From UBA668 sp963720695 (GTDB taxonomy: Bacteria > Actinomycetota > Acidimicrobiia > Acidimicrobiales > Ilumatobacteraceae), in the NCBI GenBank assembly GCA_963720695.1, contig CAVRGG010000007.1, forward strand, positions 1 to 64,000: DNA of 64,000 bases, written 5' to 3'. Position numbers and translations under genes: made by a program. Below are positions 16,088 to 24,694 of the stretch, in pieces. The notes under the pieces were generated by a model. It searched no databases. It was given only the letters and a program-made list of their open reading frames with translations, and was not told where the DNA came from. How positions within the stretch are numbered: the first letter of the stretch is position 1; every line of letters starts with the position of its first letter.

Positions 16088-17008
16088 GTGCGACTCGACG
16101 CTCTCGAACCCTTCGCCCGACGCCATCACGGCCTCATCACGCGCGAGGCCGCCCGCCGTCTGGGCGTCAGCTCCTCGTCGTGGTACCGGGCCGTCGATGC
16201 CGGCATGCTCGACCCGCTGTACCCCAACGTCGCCCGCATGTTGGGCGCGCCGCCGACGCTCCAGCAGCGGGCGCTGGCGGCGGTGTGGGCCGCCGGCCCC
16301 GGCGCGCTCGCGTCACATCGGACCTCGGCGGGTCTGTGGGGGGTCGACCGGCCCGAGGGTGATCCGGTCGAGGTGCTGCTGTCGAGTCGTCGACGCAACG
16401 TGATCATTGCCGGGGTGATCGTCCACCGTCCGCGTGATCTGGTCGACCTCCGTCCGATGCGTCGCGATGGCGTGCCGACCACGAACCCGCTGAGGATGCT
16501 GCTCGACCTCGCAGCGGTCGATCCGGAGCATCTCTACCCCGCGGCGGTGTCGGTGCTCAGCCTTCGACTTGCGTCCCCGGCCGCACTTCGAGCCGCGTTG
16601 ATGCGCCACGCGCGCAAGGGACGCAACGGCGTCACCGCCTATCGCAGCCTGCTCGACCAACTCGCCGAGGACGGCCGGCCCGAGGACAGCGAGCTCGAGC
16701 TCGTGATGATGCAACTGCTCGCCGAGCGCGCCCTGCCGCCCGCGAGCTTCCATCCTCGCGTGGCGGGGTACGAGGTCGACTTCCTCGTCATCGGCTCGCC
16801 GGTCGTGCTGGAGTGCGACGGCTGGGTCGCGCACGGCCTCGACCGTGACCAGTTCGAGTACGACCGTGCCCGTGGTGCCGACCTGGTGGCCGCGGGCTTC
16901 GTCGTCGTCCACTTCACCTGGCGGCAGGTCACCACGCGGCCCGATCAGGTCGCCGAGCGGATCCATCGCGCCATCGCCCGGTGGGCACCACATCTGCTCG
17001 CCGAGTGA
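16088..17008 (+). CDS. AbiEi-type winged-helix protein with DUF559/Vsr-like nuclease domain
   Basis: 306 residues. N-terminus: winged helix of the AbiEi antitoxin type (HHGLITREAARRLGVSSSSWYRAVDAGML at about 13-41). Middle: about 55-190, an AbiEi-like linker with ALASHRTSAGLWGVDRPEG and TTNPLRMLLDLAAV. C-terminus: about 200-300, a PD-(D/E)xK DUF559/Vsr-like fold with Asp231, Glu242 and Asp244 in VDFLVIGSPVVLECDGWVAH and the late motif FVVVHFTWRQVTTRPDQVAERI. No AbiEii-type toxin gene lies nearby, so a classical toxin-antitoxin role is not supported. GTG start at 16088. It is bracketed by hairpin repeats A and B in opposite orientations, which suggests an independently moving or hairpin-linked unit. 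Confidence 0.82.
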   Translation: MRLDALEPFARRHHGLITREAARRLGVSSSSWYRAVDAGMLDPLYPNVARMLGAPPTLQQRALAAVWAAGPGALASHRTSAGLWGVDRPEGDPVEVLLSSRRRNVIIAGVIVHRPRDLVDLRPMRRDGVPTTNPLRMLLDLAAVDPEHLYPAAVSVLSLRLASPAALRAALMRHARKGRNGVTAYRSLLDQLAEDGRPEDSELELVMMQLLAERALPPASFHPRVAGYEVDFLVIGSPVVLECDGWVAHGLDRDQFEYDRARGADLVAAGFVVVHFTWRQVTTRPDQVAERIHRAIARWAPHLLAE

Positions 17009-17014
17009 GGGCTG

Positions 17015-17093
17015 CTGGTCCGGATCGTTCCCGGTTTCCGGGAACGATCCGGACCAGAACCCGAGCTGGGGCGATCGCTGCCCAGAAACCGAG
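17015..17093 (+). repeat. hairpin repeat B (plus orientation) with tail
   Basis: 20-base arms at 17015-17034 and 17038-17057 form a perfect hairpin with loop TTT, identical to repeat A read on the other strand. The tail 17058-17093 carries GGGGCGATCGCTGCCCAG and AGAAACCGAG, matching the tail of A. It follows the AbiEi/DUF559 stop by 6 bases. Copies A and B point away from the gene between them. Confidence 0.8.
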
Positions 17094-17097
17094 CGGG

Positions 17098-17103
17098 TAG
17101 CGT
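17098..17103 (+). promoter_or_regulatory. putative leaderless -10 box (TAGCGT)
   Basis: TAGCGT ends 7 bases before the ATG at 17111 and favours that start over the GTG at 17102, which lies inside the box. Confidence 0.45.
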
Positions 17104-17110
17104 GGCCGTC

Positions 17111-17665
17111 ATGGCATACCCCTTTCCGGCCCTCGACGGGTCCGCGCCCAGGACACAGCAGTTCGACCAGAAGCCCGAGATGGGGATCGACCCCTCGAAG
17201 CGGTACACGGCGACGATGGACACCAGCATGGGCACGCTCGTGATCGCACTCGACGCCGTCAACGCACCGATCGCGGTCAACAACTTCGTCTTCCTGGCCG
17301 GCTACCACTACTACGACGGCGTGATCTTCCACCGGATCATCAACGGGTTCGTGTGCCAGGGTGGCGACCCCACCGGCACCGGCCGTGGCGGTCCCGGCTA
17401 CCGGTTCGAGGACGAGCCCGTCAAGCAGCGCTACCAGCTCGGCTCGCTGGCGATGGCGAACGCCGGGCCGAACACCAACGGCAGCCAGTTCTTCCTCATC
17501 AGCGGCCCCAGCGGCGTGAACCTGCCCCCGCAGTACAGCCACTTCGGTCAGGTCGTGAAGGGCCTCGAGATCGTCGACGCGATGCAGAAGGTCGAGACCG
17601 ATCGCAGCGATCGTCCCCGCACCGACGTGGTGATCAACTCGGTCACGATCACCGTCGCCGACTGA
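17111..17665 (+). CDS. cyclophilin-type peptidyl-prolyl cis-trans isomerase
   Basis: 184 residues from the ATG at 17111. The cyclophilin core is intact: APIAVNNFVFLAGYHYYDGVIFHRII with the catalytic Arg in FHRI, GFVCQGGDPTGTGRGGPGYRFEDE, LAMANAGPNTNGSQFFLI and YSHFGQVVKGLEIVD. It has about 30 extra N-terminal residues without a signal peptide, so it is probably cytoplasmic and helps protein folding. It sits 8 bases before the YcaQ-like gene. Confidence 0.93.
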   Translation: MAYPFPALDGSAPRTQQFDQKPEMGIDPSKRYTATMDTSMGTLVIALDAVNAPIAVNNFVFLAGYHYYDGVIFHRIINGFVCQGGDPTGTGRGGPGYRFEDEPVKQRYQLGSLAMANAGPNTNGSQFFLISGPSGVNLPPQYSHFGQVVKGLEIVDAMQKVETDRSDRPRTDVVINSVTITVAD

Positions 17666-17672
17666 CGTCGCG

Positions 17673-18869
17673 TTGACCGTCGAGCGTCTCTCGCTCGCGC
17701 AGGCGAGACGCCTCGCCCTCGCCGCGCAAGGCTTCGCGGAGCCGCGGCCGAAAGGCCGCGTCGACCGACGCCACTTCCGGCGCGCCATGGACCGGATGGG
17801 TCTCATCCAGATCGACTCGGTGAACGTGCTCGTGCGCAGCCAGGAACTGCCGCTGTTCGCCCGTCTCGGCCCCCACCCGCGCACGATGATCGCCGACGCC
17901 ACCGCCGACGGCGAGCTGTTCGAGTACTGGGTGCACGAGGCCAGCCACGTGCCGACCGAACACCACCATCTGCATCGGTGGCACATGGCCCGCGACCACA
18001 AGTGGTCCCGGTACTGGGACCTCACCGAGCGCCGACCTGGCTACATCGACGAGGTGCTGCGCCGGATCGAGCTCGACGGTCCGGTGGCCGCCGGCGACCT
18101 CAGCGAGCGGGTCGGCAAGAAGGGCACCTGGTGGGACTGGGACGACGCCAAGGTCGCCCTCGAGCACCTGTTCTGGAGCGGACAGGTCACCGCGGTACGA
18201 CGCGCATCCGACTTCGCCCGCCTCTACGACCTCTCCGAACGGGTGATCCCGGCGCACATCCTGCAGCGGCCGGAAGTGCCCGAGCGCGACGCCCGCAAGG
18301 AGCTGCTCCTCCTCGCCGCCCGACATCACGGTGTGGCCACCCTCACGGATCTCACCGACTACCACCGCCAGAAGAACGCGCCGTGCAAGCCGCTCGTCGA
18401 CGAACTCGTGGAGGACGGTGCACTGCTGCCGGTCGCGGTCGAAGGCTGGAGCAAGGTCGCCTACCTCCATCCGCAGGCGAAGCTCCCTCGCCGCGTGGAG
18501 GCGTGCGCACTGCTCAGCCCGTTCGACCCGGTGTGCTGGAACCGCGACCGCAACGAGCGGCTCTTCGGGTTCCACTACCGCATCGAGATCTACACCCCTG
18601 CCCCCAAGCGGATCTACGGCTACTACGTCCTGCCGTTGCTGTGGGGCGATTCGCTGGTGGGTCGGGTGGACCTGAAGGCCGACCGCGCCCGTGGCGCGCT
18701 GCTCGTCCAGGGCGCGTACACCGAGCCCGGAGTTCCTCGCGACGATGTCGCCCCCGATCTCGCCGCGGAACTGGCGTCGATGGCCGGATGGCTGGGTCTC
18801 GAACGTGTCGAGGTGAGCGATCGCGGTGATCTGACCCCGGCCTTGCGAGGGTACCTGGCGAGCGTCTGA
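17673..18869 (+). CDS. YcaQ/AlkZ-like winged-helix DNA glycosylase family protein
   Basis: 398 residues. LSLAQARRLALAAQGF at the start and GLIQIDSVNVLVRSQELPLFARLG at about 43-66 are the hallmarks of the YcaQ/AlkZ (HTH_42) family, with the QID triad at the position of its catalytic QxD motif. EYWVHEASHVP and the late GFHYRIEIYTPAPKRIYGYYVLPLL segment also match. Family members unhook DNA crosslinks or remove alkylated bases. The annotated start is TTG at 17673, 8 bases after the cyclophilin stop; no ATG or GTG fits the conserved N-terminus. Likely co-transcribed with the cyclophilin gene. Confidence 0.85.
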   Translation: MTVERLSLAQARRLALAAQGFAEPRPKGRVDRRHFRRAMDRMGLIQIDSVNVLVRSQELPLFARLGPHPRTMIADATADGELFEYWVHEASHVPTEHHHLHRWHMARDHKWSRYWDLTERRPGYIDEVLRRIELDGPVAAGDLSERVGKKGTWWDWDDAKVALEHLFWSGQVTAVRRASDFARLYDLSERVIPAHILQRPEVPERDARKELLLLAARHHGVATLTDLTDYHRQKNAPCKPLVDELVEDGALLPVAVEGWSKVAYLHPQAKLPRRVEACALLSPFDPVCWNRDRNERLFGFHYRIEIYTPAPKRIYGYYVLPLLWGDSLVGRVDLKADRARGALLVQGAYTEPGVPRDDVAPDLAAELASMAGWLGLERVEVSDRGDLTPALRGYLASV

Positions 18870-18877
18870 CGGCTCGG

Positions 18878-18883
18878 TACGCT
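18878..18883 (+). promoter_or_regulatory. putative leaderless -10 box (TACGCT)
   Basis: TACGCT ends 9 bases before the ATG at 18893; no Shine-Dalgarno is visible between. Confidence 0.35.
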
Positions 18884-18892
18884 CGGCTTCTG

Positions 18893-20059
18893 ATGTCGGA
18901 CCTCGATGACGCCGCGACGCGCGACCGGATGCCTCCGTGGGTGTGGAAGGCGGTCGCCATCTTCTGGGTCGGTTACCTCATCGCCACTCGCCTCGACTCG
19001 TTCGCCGGCAAGCTCTACGGCTTCTTCCTCCTGCTGCTCGTGTCGCTGTTCCTGTCGCTCGCGGTCGAGCCCGGGGTGAATCGGTTGTCGCAGCGCGGCT
19101 GGCGTCGCGGCCCGGCGACGGCGCTCATCCTGTTCGGGGTGATGGCTGCGTTCCTCATCTTCGTCGGCGCCATCGGCGCACTCGTGGGGCAGCAGATCGC
19201 CGACCTGTTGGGCGACTCGGAGAAGTACGTCACCCGCGCGGTGAACTTCCTCAACAGCAACTTCGGCACACACATCGACGCGACCCAGGTGATCGACGAG
19301 ATCCAGAAACCGGACGGGTCGGTGCAGCGCTTCATCCGCAGCCAGCGCGGGCGGGTGGTGGACCTGTCGGTCGCCGCGCTCGGGTTGCTCGTCCAGGCGC
19401 TGTCCGTCGCGCTGTTCACGTTCTACCTCGTCGCCGACGGACCGAAGCTGCGCCGCGTGATCTGCAGCCGGCTCCGTCCCGAGCGCCAGCGGCGGGTGCT
19501 CGACACGTGGGAGATCGCGATCGAGAAGACGGGTGGCTACCTGTACTCGCGAGCGTTGTTGGCAGGGCTGTCGGCCTTCTTCCACTGGGTGGTGCTGCAG
19601 GGTCTCGGCACCAGGGCCCCGGTGGCGCTCGCCCTGTGGGTCGGCGTCGTCAGCCAGTTCCTCCCGGTGGTCGGCACCTACCTCGCCGGTGCGCTTCCCG
19701 TGTTGGTCGCTTTCATCGACTCGCCGCCCAAGGCGCTGGCCGTGCTGATCTTCGTCGTGATCTACCAGCAGATCGAGAACTACCTGTTCCTCCCCCGCAT
19801 CACCGCGCGCACGATGGATCTCCATCCTGCCGTCGCGTTCGGTTCGGCCATCGCCGGCGGTGCCGTGCTGGGGCCGGTGGGCGCCGTGCTGGCCATTCCC
19901 GGTGCGGCGATGCTGCAGGCCGTCTTCACCGACTTCGGTGAGCGACACGAGGTGATCGAGAGCGATCTCGTCCATCTCGCCAAACGACAGCGCCGCCAGG
20001 AGCGCCGAGCGGCGCGCAAGGAACCTCCCACGTCGGAGCCACCCGATGTCCTCCCCTGA
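18893..20059 (+). CDS. AI-2E/PerM family transporter-like membrane protein
   Basis: 388 residues. The PerM/TqsA fold is visible: paired N-terminal spans (AIFWVGYLIATRL, LYGFFLLLLVSLFLSLAVEP), a span with GVMAAFLIFVGAIGALVGQQIADLL, a soluble cytoplasmic-type segment of about 70 residues, then four or five C-terminal spans, including QVLIFVVIYQQIENYLFLP-like and GAVLGPVGAVLAIPGAAML segments. PVVGTYLAGALPVLVAF is the family signature region. Members are reported as autoinducer or ion exporters; the substrate here is unknown. The C-terminus is Arg-rich and overlaps the asparaginase gene by 14 bases. Confidence 0.88.
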   Translation: MSDLDDAATRDRMPPWVWKAVAIFWVGYLIATRLDSFAGKLYGFFLLLLVSLFLSLAVEPGVNRLSQRGWRRGPATALILFGVMAAFLIFVGAIGALVGQQIADLLGDSEKYVTRAVNFLNSNFGTHIDATQVIDEIQKPDGSVQRFIRSQRGRVVDLSVAALGLLVQALSVALFTFYLVADGPKLRRVICSRLRPERQRRVLDTWEIAIEKTGGYLYSRALLAGLSAFFHWVVLQGLGTRAPVALALWVGVVSQFLPVVGTYLAGALPVLVAFIDSPPKALAVLIFVVIYQQIENYLFLPRITARTMDLHPAVAFGSAIAGGAVLGPVGAVLAIPGAAMLQAVFTDFGERHEVIESDLVHLAKRQRRQERRAARKEPPTSEPPDVLP

Positions 20060-21005
20060 CGCGTTCGCCCCCGTCGCGATCACCACGCGGAGCGGCTTCG
20101 ACGAGTCGGTGCACTTCGGTGCCGTCGTCGGGCTCGGTCCGACCGGCGACATCGAGTTCGCCGTCGGCGATCCGCACGTGCTGATCTACCCTCGCTCGTC
20201 GAACAAGCCGATGCAGGCGGTCGCGATGGTGAGGGCCGGTCTCGATCTGCCCGCCGAGCTCCTCGCGCTCGTCTGCGCGAGCCACGACGGCACCCCTGCT
20301 CACCTCGACGCCGCCACGCGGATCCTCGCGTCCGCAGGACTCACACCGGATGCGCTCGCGAACACACCGTCGATGCCGCTCGACGACGCGTCGGCCCGCG
20401 CCGTGCTGCGCGGGGGCGGCGGTCCCACCGCACTGCAGATGAACTGCAGCGGCAAGCACAGCGGGATGCTCGCCACGTGCGTGTGCAACGGCTGGGCCCA
20501 CGACGCCTCGTATCTCGACGTCGATCATCCGTTGCAGGCAGCGATCACGTCGGCGATCGACGACCTCTGCGAGGAACCCCACGCACACATCGGAGTGGAC
20601 GGCTGCGGCGCACCCGCCCACGCGATGTCGCTGATCGGTCTCGCCCGCGCGTTCCGCAACATCGCCAACGGTACGAGCGGCCACGCCGGCGACGCGGTGT
20701 ACCGGGCGATGACGGAGCACCCGCAGATGGTCGGTGGCACCGAGCGCGACGTCTCGCACTTCATGCGGACCGTCCCCGGGATGATGGCGAAGGACGGTGC
20801 CGACGGCGTCTTCGCAGCGGCGTTTCCCGACGGCAGAGCGATCGCACTGAAGATCGCCGATGGTGGCGACCGTGCCCGGCCCCCGGTGATGGTGGCAGCA
20901 TTGCGTCGAATGGGGGTCGATGTGTCGGAGGTCGTTGCGTTGGTCGAACAGCGGATCATGGGTCACGGTCAACCAGTGGGCGTCGTGCGCGCGGTGGCGC
21001 CGTGA
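20046..21005 (+). CDS. asparaginase (AnsA-II/thermolabile type)
   Basis: 319 residues. FAPVAITTRSGFDESVHFGAVV, YPRSSNKPMQAVAMVRAG, ALVCASHDGTPAHLDA and the NCSGKHSGMLATC motif are characteristic of the bacterial asparaginase family found in actinobacteria and Rhizobium (Rhizobium etli type), distinct from E. coli AnsB. HIGVDGCGAPAHAMSLIGLARAF lies at about 180-205. It would hydrolyse L-asparagine to aspartate and ammonia in the cytoplasm. Starts inside the permease gene (14-base overlap) and ends in a GTGA overlap with the metallo-hydrolase, so the three are coupled. Confidence 0.88.
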   Translation: MSSPDAFAPVAITTRSGFDESVHFGAVVGLGPTGDIEFAVGDPHVLIYPRSSNKPMQAVAMVRAGLDLPAELLALVCASHDGTPAHLDAATRILASAGLTPDALANTPSMPLDDASARAVLRGGGGPTALQMNCSGKHSGMLATCVCNGWAHDASYLDVDHPLQAAITSAIDDLCEEPHAHIGVDGCGAPAHAMSLIGLARAFRNIANGTSGHAGDAVYRAMTEHPQMVGGTERDVSHFMRTVPGMMAKDGADGVFAAAFPDGRAIALKIADGGDRARPPVMVAALRRMGVDVSEVVALVEQRIMGHGQPVGVVRAVAP

Positions 21006-21976
21006 CCGCCATCCCGTTCGTCACCCTCGACGACCCGCGCTACGGCGAGGCCGTACAGGTGGCACCGCTCGTTCGTCGCGTCATCGCCAAGAACCCGTCG
21101 AAGTTCACGTATCACGGGACCGGTACGTACATCATCGGTGAGGGCGACGTCGCAGTCATCGATCCGGGTCCGATCCTGCCGGCGCACCAAGCAGCGCTCG
21201 AGGCCGCGCTCGACGGCCAGACCGTCCGTGCGATCCTCGTCACCCACTGTCACTCCGACCACTCACCGCTCGCAGCCTGGCTGCGCGACGCCACGGGCGC
21301 GCCCACCGTCGCCTTCGGTCCGCACAGGATCAACACGGACTGGGTGGAGGACGACACGCCCGACGAACCCGACGAAGAGGAGAAGGCGGCCGCCGCCGCG
21401 GCGGAGGCCGCGGGTGAGGCGAAGGTGGAGGAGTCTCTCGACCTCGCGTTCGACCCCGACGTGCGCGTCGCCGATGGCGCCGTTGCCGCCGCCGGTCCGG
21501 GATGGACGATGCGCGCCATCCACACTCCCGGGCACACCAGCAACCACATGTGCTACTGGCTCGAGGAGCAGCGCGCACTGTTCACGGGTGATCACATCAT
21601 GGGGTGGAGCACGACCGTGATCACGCCGCCCGACGGCGACATGCGCGACTACCTGTCGTCGCTCCAGCGAGTGAAGGATCTCGACCCGGCCGTGCTGTGG
21701 CCGACCCACGGCGCTCCCGTCACCGACGCCCGTCCGTTCGTCGACGCGTTCGTCGCCCATCGTCTCGACCGCGAGGCGCAGGTGCTCGGCGCGGTGCGCG
21801 ACGGGGTGACGATGATTCCGGACATGGTCCGGCGGTTGTACGTCGGGGTGAACGAGAAGTTGTACAAGGCCGCGGGCCGCAGCGTGCTCGCCCATCTCAT
21901 CAAGCTCGTCGACGACGGAGTGGTCACCTTCGAGGGTTCACAGCCCGGCGTCACCACTCCGTACCACCCGCGCTGA
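21002..21976 (+). CDS. metallo-beta-lactamase fold hydrolase, LACTB2-like
   Basis: 324 residues from a GTG at 21002. The zinc motif HCHSDHS is near residue 82, a further ligand His is in HTPGHTSNHM, an Asp is in FTGDHIMGW, and the last His is in WPTHGAP. The C-terminal helical part RRLYVGVNEKLYKAAGRSVLAHLIKLVDDG is typical of the LACTB2 subfamily, some of which are endoribonucleases. Between strands there is a low-complexity insertion of about 30 residues, acidic then alanine-rich (EPDEEEKAAAAAAEAAGEAK), absent from most relatives. Last gene of the permease-asparaginase operon. Confidence 0.88.
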   Translation: MTAIPFVTLDDPRYGEAVQVAPLVRRVIAKNPSKFTYHGTGTYIIGEGDVAVIDPGPILPAHQAALEAALDGQTVRAILVTHCHSDHSPLAAWLRDATGAPTVAFGPHRINTDWVEDDTPDEPDEEEKAAAAAAEAAGEAKVEESLDLAFDPDVRVADGAVAAAGPGWTMRAIHTPGHTSNHMCYWLEEQRALFTGDHIMGWSTTVITPPDGDMRDYLSSLQRVKDLDPAVLWPTHGAPVTDARPFVDAFVAHRLDREAQVLGAVRDGVTMIPDMVRRLYVGVNEKLYKAAGRSVLAHLIKLVDDGVVTFEGSQPGVTTPYHPR

Positions 21977-22007
21977 CCTCGTCGTCGAGGCGCCGCTATC
22001 CGAGTAT

Positions 22008-22022
22008 TCGGACACTGTCCGA
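22008..22022. promoter_or_regulatory. operator upstream of the sugar transport operon (ROK-type site)
   Basis: TCGGACA-C-TGTCCGA is a perfect 7-1-7 dyad, 82 bases before the binding-protein ATG. A related dyad with the same spacing covers the -10 region of the ROK repressor gene (27835-27849). Together they suggest consensus TCGnAyA-N-TrTnCGA as the repressor's target. Confidence 0.6.
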
Positions 22023-22104
22023 CCTGCTTCATTTCTCGCGAAGGCCTGCGGTACGATCGCCTCGCTTCCGTCATTCGGGCGGGAGCGCGTGAGGGGAGAT
22101 AGAG

Positions 22105-23202
22105 ATGAGAGTAAGGCGAATCGCCGTACTCGTCGCAGCAGGGGCCATGGTCATGGCTGCCTGTGGAAGCGACAGTAAGAGCGCAAGTACAACTGCCGCA
22201 CCAGGCGGCGACACCACCCAGCCCACCACCGGTGGGTGCGTGGTCGGTGTTTCGTGGAACAACTATCAGGAAGAGCGCTGGGCCAAGTGGGACGAGCCGG
22301 CCCTCAAGGCGGCCATCGAGGCCGGTGGCGGCACGTACATCTCGAACGACGCCAAGTCGTCGGCCGAGACCCAGGCCAGCAACCTCGAGAACCTCATCTC
22401 CCAGGGTGCCAAGGTGCTCGTCGTTCTCGCCCAGGACGGCACGGCCATCAAGCCCGCCGTCACGAGCGCGATCGAGGGTGGCGTTCCGGTCATCGCGTAT
22501 GACCGCCTCATCGAGGATCCGAAGGCCCTCTACATCACCTTCGACAACAAGGGTGTCGGCAAGATGCAGGCCGAGGCCGTGTTCGCGAAGGTGCCGAAGG
22601 GCAACTACGTGATCATCAAGGGCAACAGCGCCGATGCCAACGCCGACTTCCTGCGGTCCGGCATGGACGAGGTCATCAAGGGTGCGGTCGACAGCGGCGA
22701 CATCAAGATCGTCGGCGAGACCTACACCGACAACTGGGACCCGGCCAACGCGCAGACCGAGATGGAGCAGTTCCTGACGGCTGAGAACAACAAGGTCGAC
22801 GCAGTGCTGTCGGAGAACGACGGCATGGCGGGCGGCGTGGTTGCTGCTCTCGAAGCTCAGGGCCTGGCGGGCAAGGTGCCCGTGTCCGGTCAGGACGGCG
22901 ATCAGGCCGCCCTCAACCGGGTCGCCCTCGGCACGCAGACCGTCGACGTCTGGAAGGACGCCCGTGCACTCGGCAAGGCCGCCGGCGAAGCAGCCATCCA
23001 GCTGTGCAAGGACGCCGACGCCTCCAAGGTCACCGGCGCCTCGCCGTTCGACACGCCAGGCGGCAACAGCCTGTCGACGATCCTCCTCACCCCGATCCCG
23101 ATCACCCAGGACAACCTGAACGTCGTCCTCGATGCCGGCTGGATCGCGAAGGCGGATCTCTGCAAGGGCGTGGACGCCACCGCAGTGGCCGCGTGCGCCT
23201 GA
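22105..23202 (+). CDS. xylose-type sugar ABC binding lipoprotein (XylF-like)
   Basis: 365 residues. The lipoprotein signal ends AMVMAACGSDS with Cys at about 20, followed by a Thr-rich linker. The mature part is a periplasmic-binding family 4 domain: SWNNYQEERWAKWDEPALKAAIEAGG is the XylF start, then AGAKVLVVLAQDGTAI-like and GGVPVIAYDRLIEDPKALYITFDNKGVGKMQA, with the R-D-N sugar contacts typical of pentose binders. GNSADANADFLRSGM and VLSENDGMAGGVVAAL match XylF well. A GAGGGGAGA ribosome site precedes the ATG. A strong hairpin after the stop probably makes this gene more abundant than the permease and ATPase. Confidence 0.93.
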   Translation: MRVRRIAVLVAAGAMVMAACGSDSKSASTTAAPGGDTTQPTTGGCVVGVSWNNYQEERWAKWDEPALKAAIEAGGGTYISNDAKSSAETQASNLENLISQGAKVLVVLAQDGTAIKPAVTSAIEGGVPVIAYDRLIEDPKALYITFDNKGVGKMQAEAVFAKVPKGNYVIIKGNSADANADFLRSGMDEVIKGAVDSGDIKIVGETYTDNWDPANAQTEMEQFLTAENNKVDAVLSENDGMAGGVVAALEAQGLAGKVPVSGQDGDQAALNRVALGTQTVDVWKDARALGKAAGEAAIQLCKDADASKVTGASPFDTPGGNSLSTILLTPIPITQDNLNVVLDAGWIAKADLCKGVDATAVAACA

Positions 23203-23229
23203 GCACACATCGGTAATTCGATCATCTGG

Positions 23230-23264
23230 ATGCCCCCCGCTCGCGCAGTGCGAGCGGGGGGCAT
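23230..23264 (+). terminator. intercistronic hairpin after the binding-protein gene
   Basis: 15-base perfect arms (23230-23244 and 23250-23264) with loop GCAGT, very GC-rich (ATGCCCCCCGCTCGC). It lies 27 bases past the stop, in front of the permease. It has no U-tract. It probably acts as a partial terminator or a 3' stabiliser that uncouples expression of the binding protein from the rest of the operon. Confidence 0.75.
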
Positions 23265-23314
23265 TCGCGTCGTGCAGAATGCACGGGTAATACTTCGAAC
23301 CATGGGGGATTCGA

Positions 23315-24675
23315 ATGAGTGAGACAACGTCCACGGTCGACGGCATGTCCGGCGTCCGATCGCGCAAGTCGTGGAGGGAGTTCGTCTCCTCCAGCGGGAT
23401 CGACACACGTCTCTTGGGCATGGTGGTGTCGCTCGCCGTCATCTGGATCGCGTTCAACACGCTCTCGGGCGGCAAGTTCATCACCTCCCGCAACCTCTGG
23501 AACCTCTCGGTGCAGAGCGTCTCCATCGGTGTCATGGCCACCGGCATGGTCTTCATCATCGTCACCCGCAACATCGACCTCTCGGTCGGATCGCTGCTCG
23601 GATTCCTCGGCTACACGATGGCGCTGGTGCAGACCGACGGCAAGATCTCGATCTTCGGACTGAACATCACCTTCGACAGTCTGAAGGTGCACCACTGGTA
23701 CACCTGGATCGTCGCCCTCGCCGTCGGACTCGTCCTCGGTGCGTTCGTGGGGCTCGTCCAAGGATCGATCATCGCCTACGTCGGGGTGCCGGCGTTCATC
23801 GTCACCCTCGGCGGCTACCTCGCGTGGCGCGGCCTCATCTTCCGCACCGGCGGCAAGCAGGGACAGACGTTGGCCCCGCTCGACGAGACCTTCCGCTACC
23901 TCGGTGGTGCCCCCGAGCGATCGCTGGGCGACTGGAAAGCTGGGTCGTCGCCGCGCTCGTCTGCGTCGGCATCGTCTCCAGCATCGTGCTCGCCCGCAAG
24001 CGCCGCACCCGACACGGTCTCGCCGTTCGGTCGATGGCCGTCGACGTCGGCTTCGCCATCGGCGGCTGTGTCGCCGTCATCCTCGGGATCTGGCTCGTCG
24101 CCATCAAGTACGCCTCGCCGACCACGGGAGAGCCCGTCGGCATCGCCTATCCGGTACTGATCCTGCTCGGCGTCACGCTCGGGATGTCGTACCTCGCCCG
24201 CCGCCGCCGATTCGGTCGCTACGTCTTCGCCTACGGTGGCAACCCCGAGGCGGCCGAGCTCGGTGGCATCAACACCCGCCGGACCATCACCTCCACCTAC
24301 GTCGTGATGGGCATGCTGTGCGCGGTCAGCGCCGCCATCCAGACCGCCCGTCTCAACTCGGCCACCACGAACCTCGGTGTGCAGAACGAGCTCGACGTCA
24401 TCGCCGCTGCCGTCATCGGCGGCACGAGCTTCTCCGGCGGGATCGGCACCATCCCCGGCGCCGTCCTCGGTGCCGTGGTGATGCAGTCGCTGCGCTCGGG
24501 CATGTCATTGCTCAACATCGACTCGCCCACGCAGGACATCGTCGTCGGTGTCGTGCTGGTCACCGCCGTGGCCGTCGACGCCCTGATCCGCCAGCGACGT
24601 CGCTCGTCGATGATCGGCGCGCTCGCCGTCGGCGTCGTCATCGCCGCCATGGTCATCCAGACCGGCCGTCCGTGA
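23315..24675 (+). pseudogene. xylose-type ABC permease (XylH-like), frameshifted
   Basis: Two overlapping frames together encode one XylH-like permease. The first (23315 to about 23938) carries spans from LLGMVVSLAVIWIAFNTL to GVPAFIVTLGGYLAWRGLIF and ends in the correct sense at SLGDWK. The second frame picks up at SWVVAALVCVGIV (about 23938-23941) and continues through AYGGNPEAAELGGINTRR, the ABC coupling region, to MVIQTGRP. The break sits at the AAA run 23936-23938; one additional A would restore a single 453-residue reading frame. The neighbours on both sides are intact, so this is either a recent inactivation or an assembly error. No convincing slippery site is seen. Confidence 0.82.
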
Positions 24676-24694
24676 GCAGAGGAGAACGATCGAC

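Noticed and set aside
16088..17008. classical AbiE toxin-antitoxin system
   Set aside because: Only an AbiEi-type DNA-binding part is present, fused to a nuclease-like domain; no AbiEii nucleotidyltransferase gene lies on either side.
23930..23945. programmed -1 frameshift in the XylH-like gene
   Set aside because: There is no slippery heptamer in the right phase (codons TGG AAA GCT) and no clear downstream pseudoknot or stimulatory site; permeases of this family are not known to use recoding.
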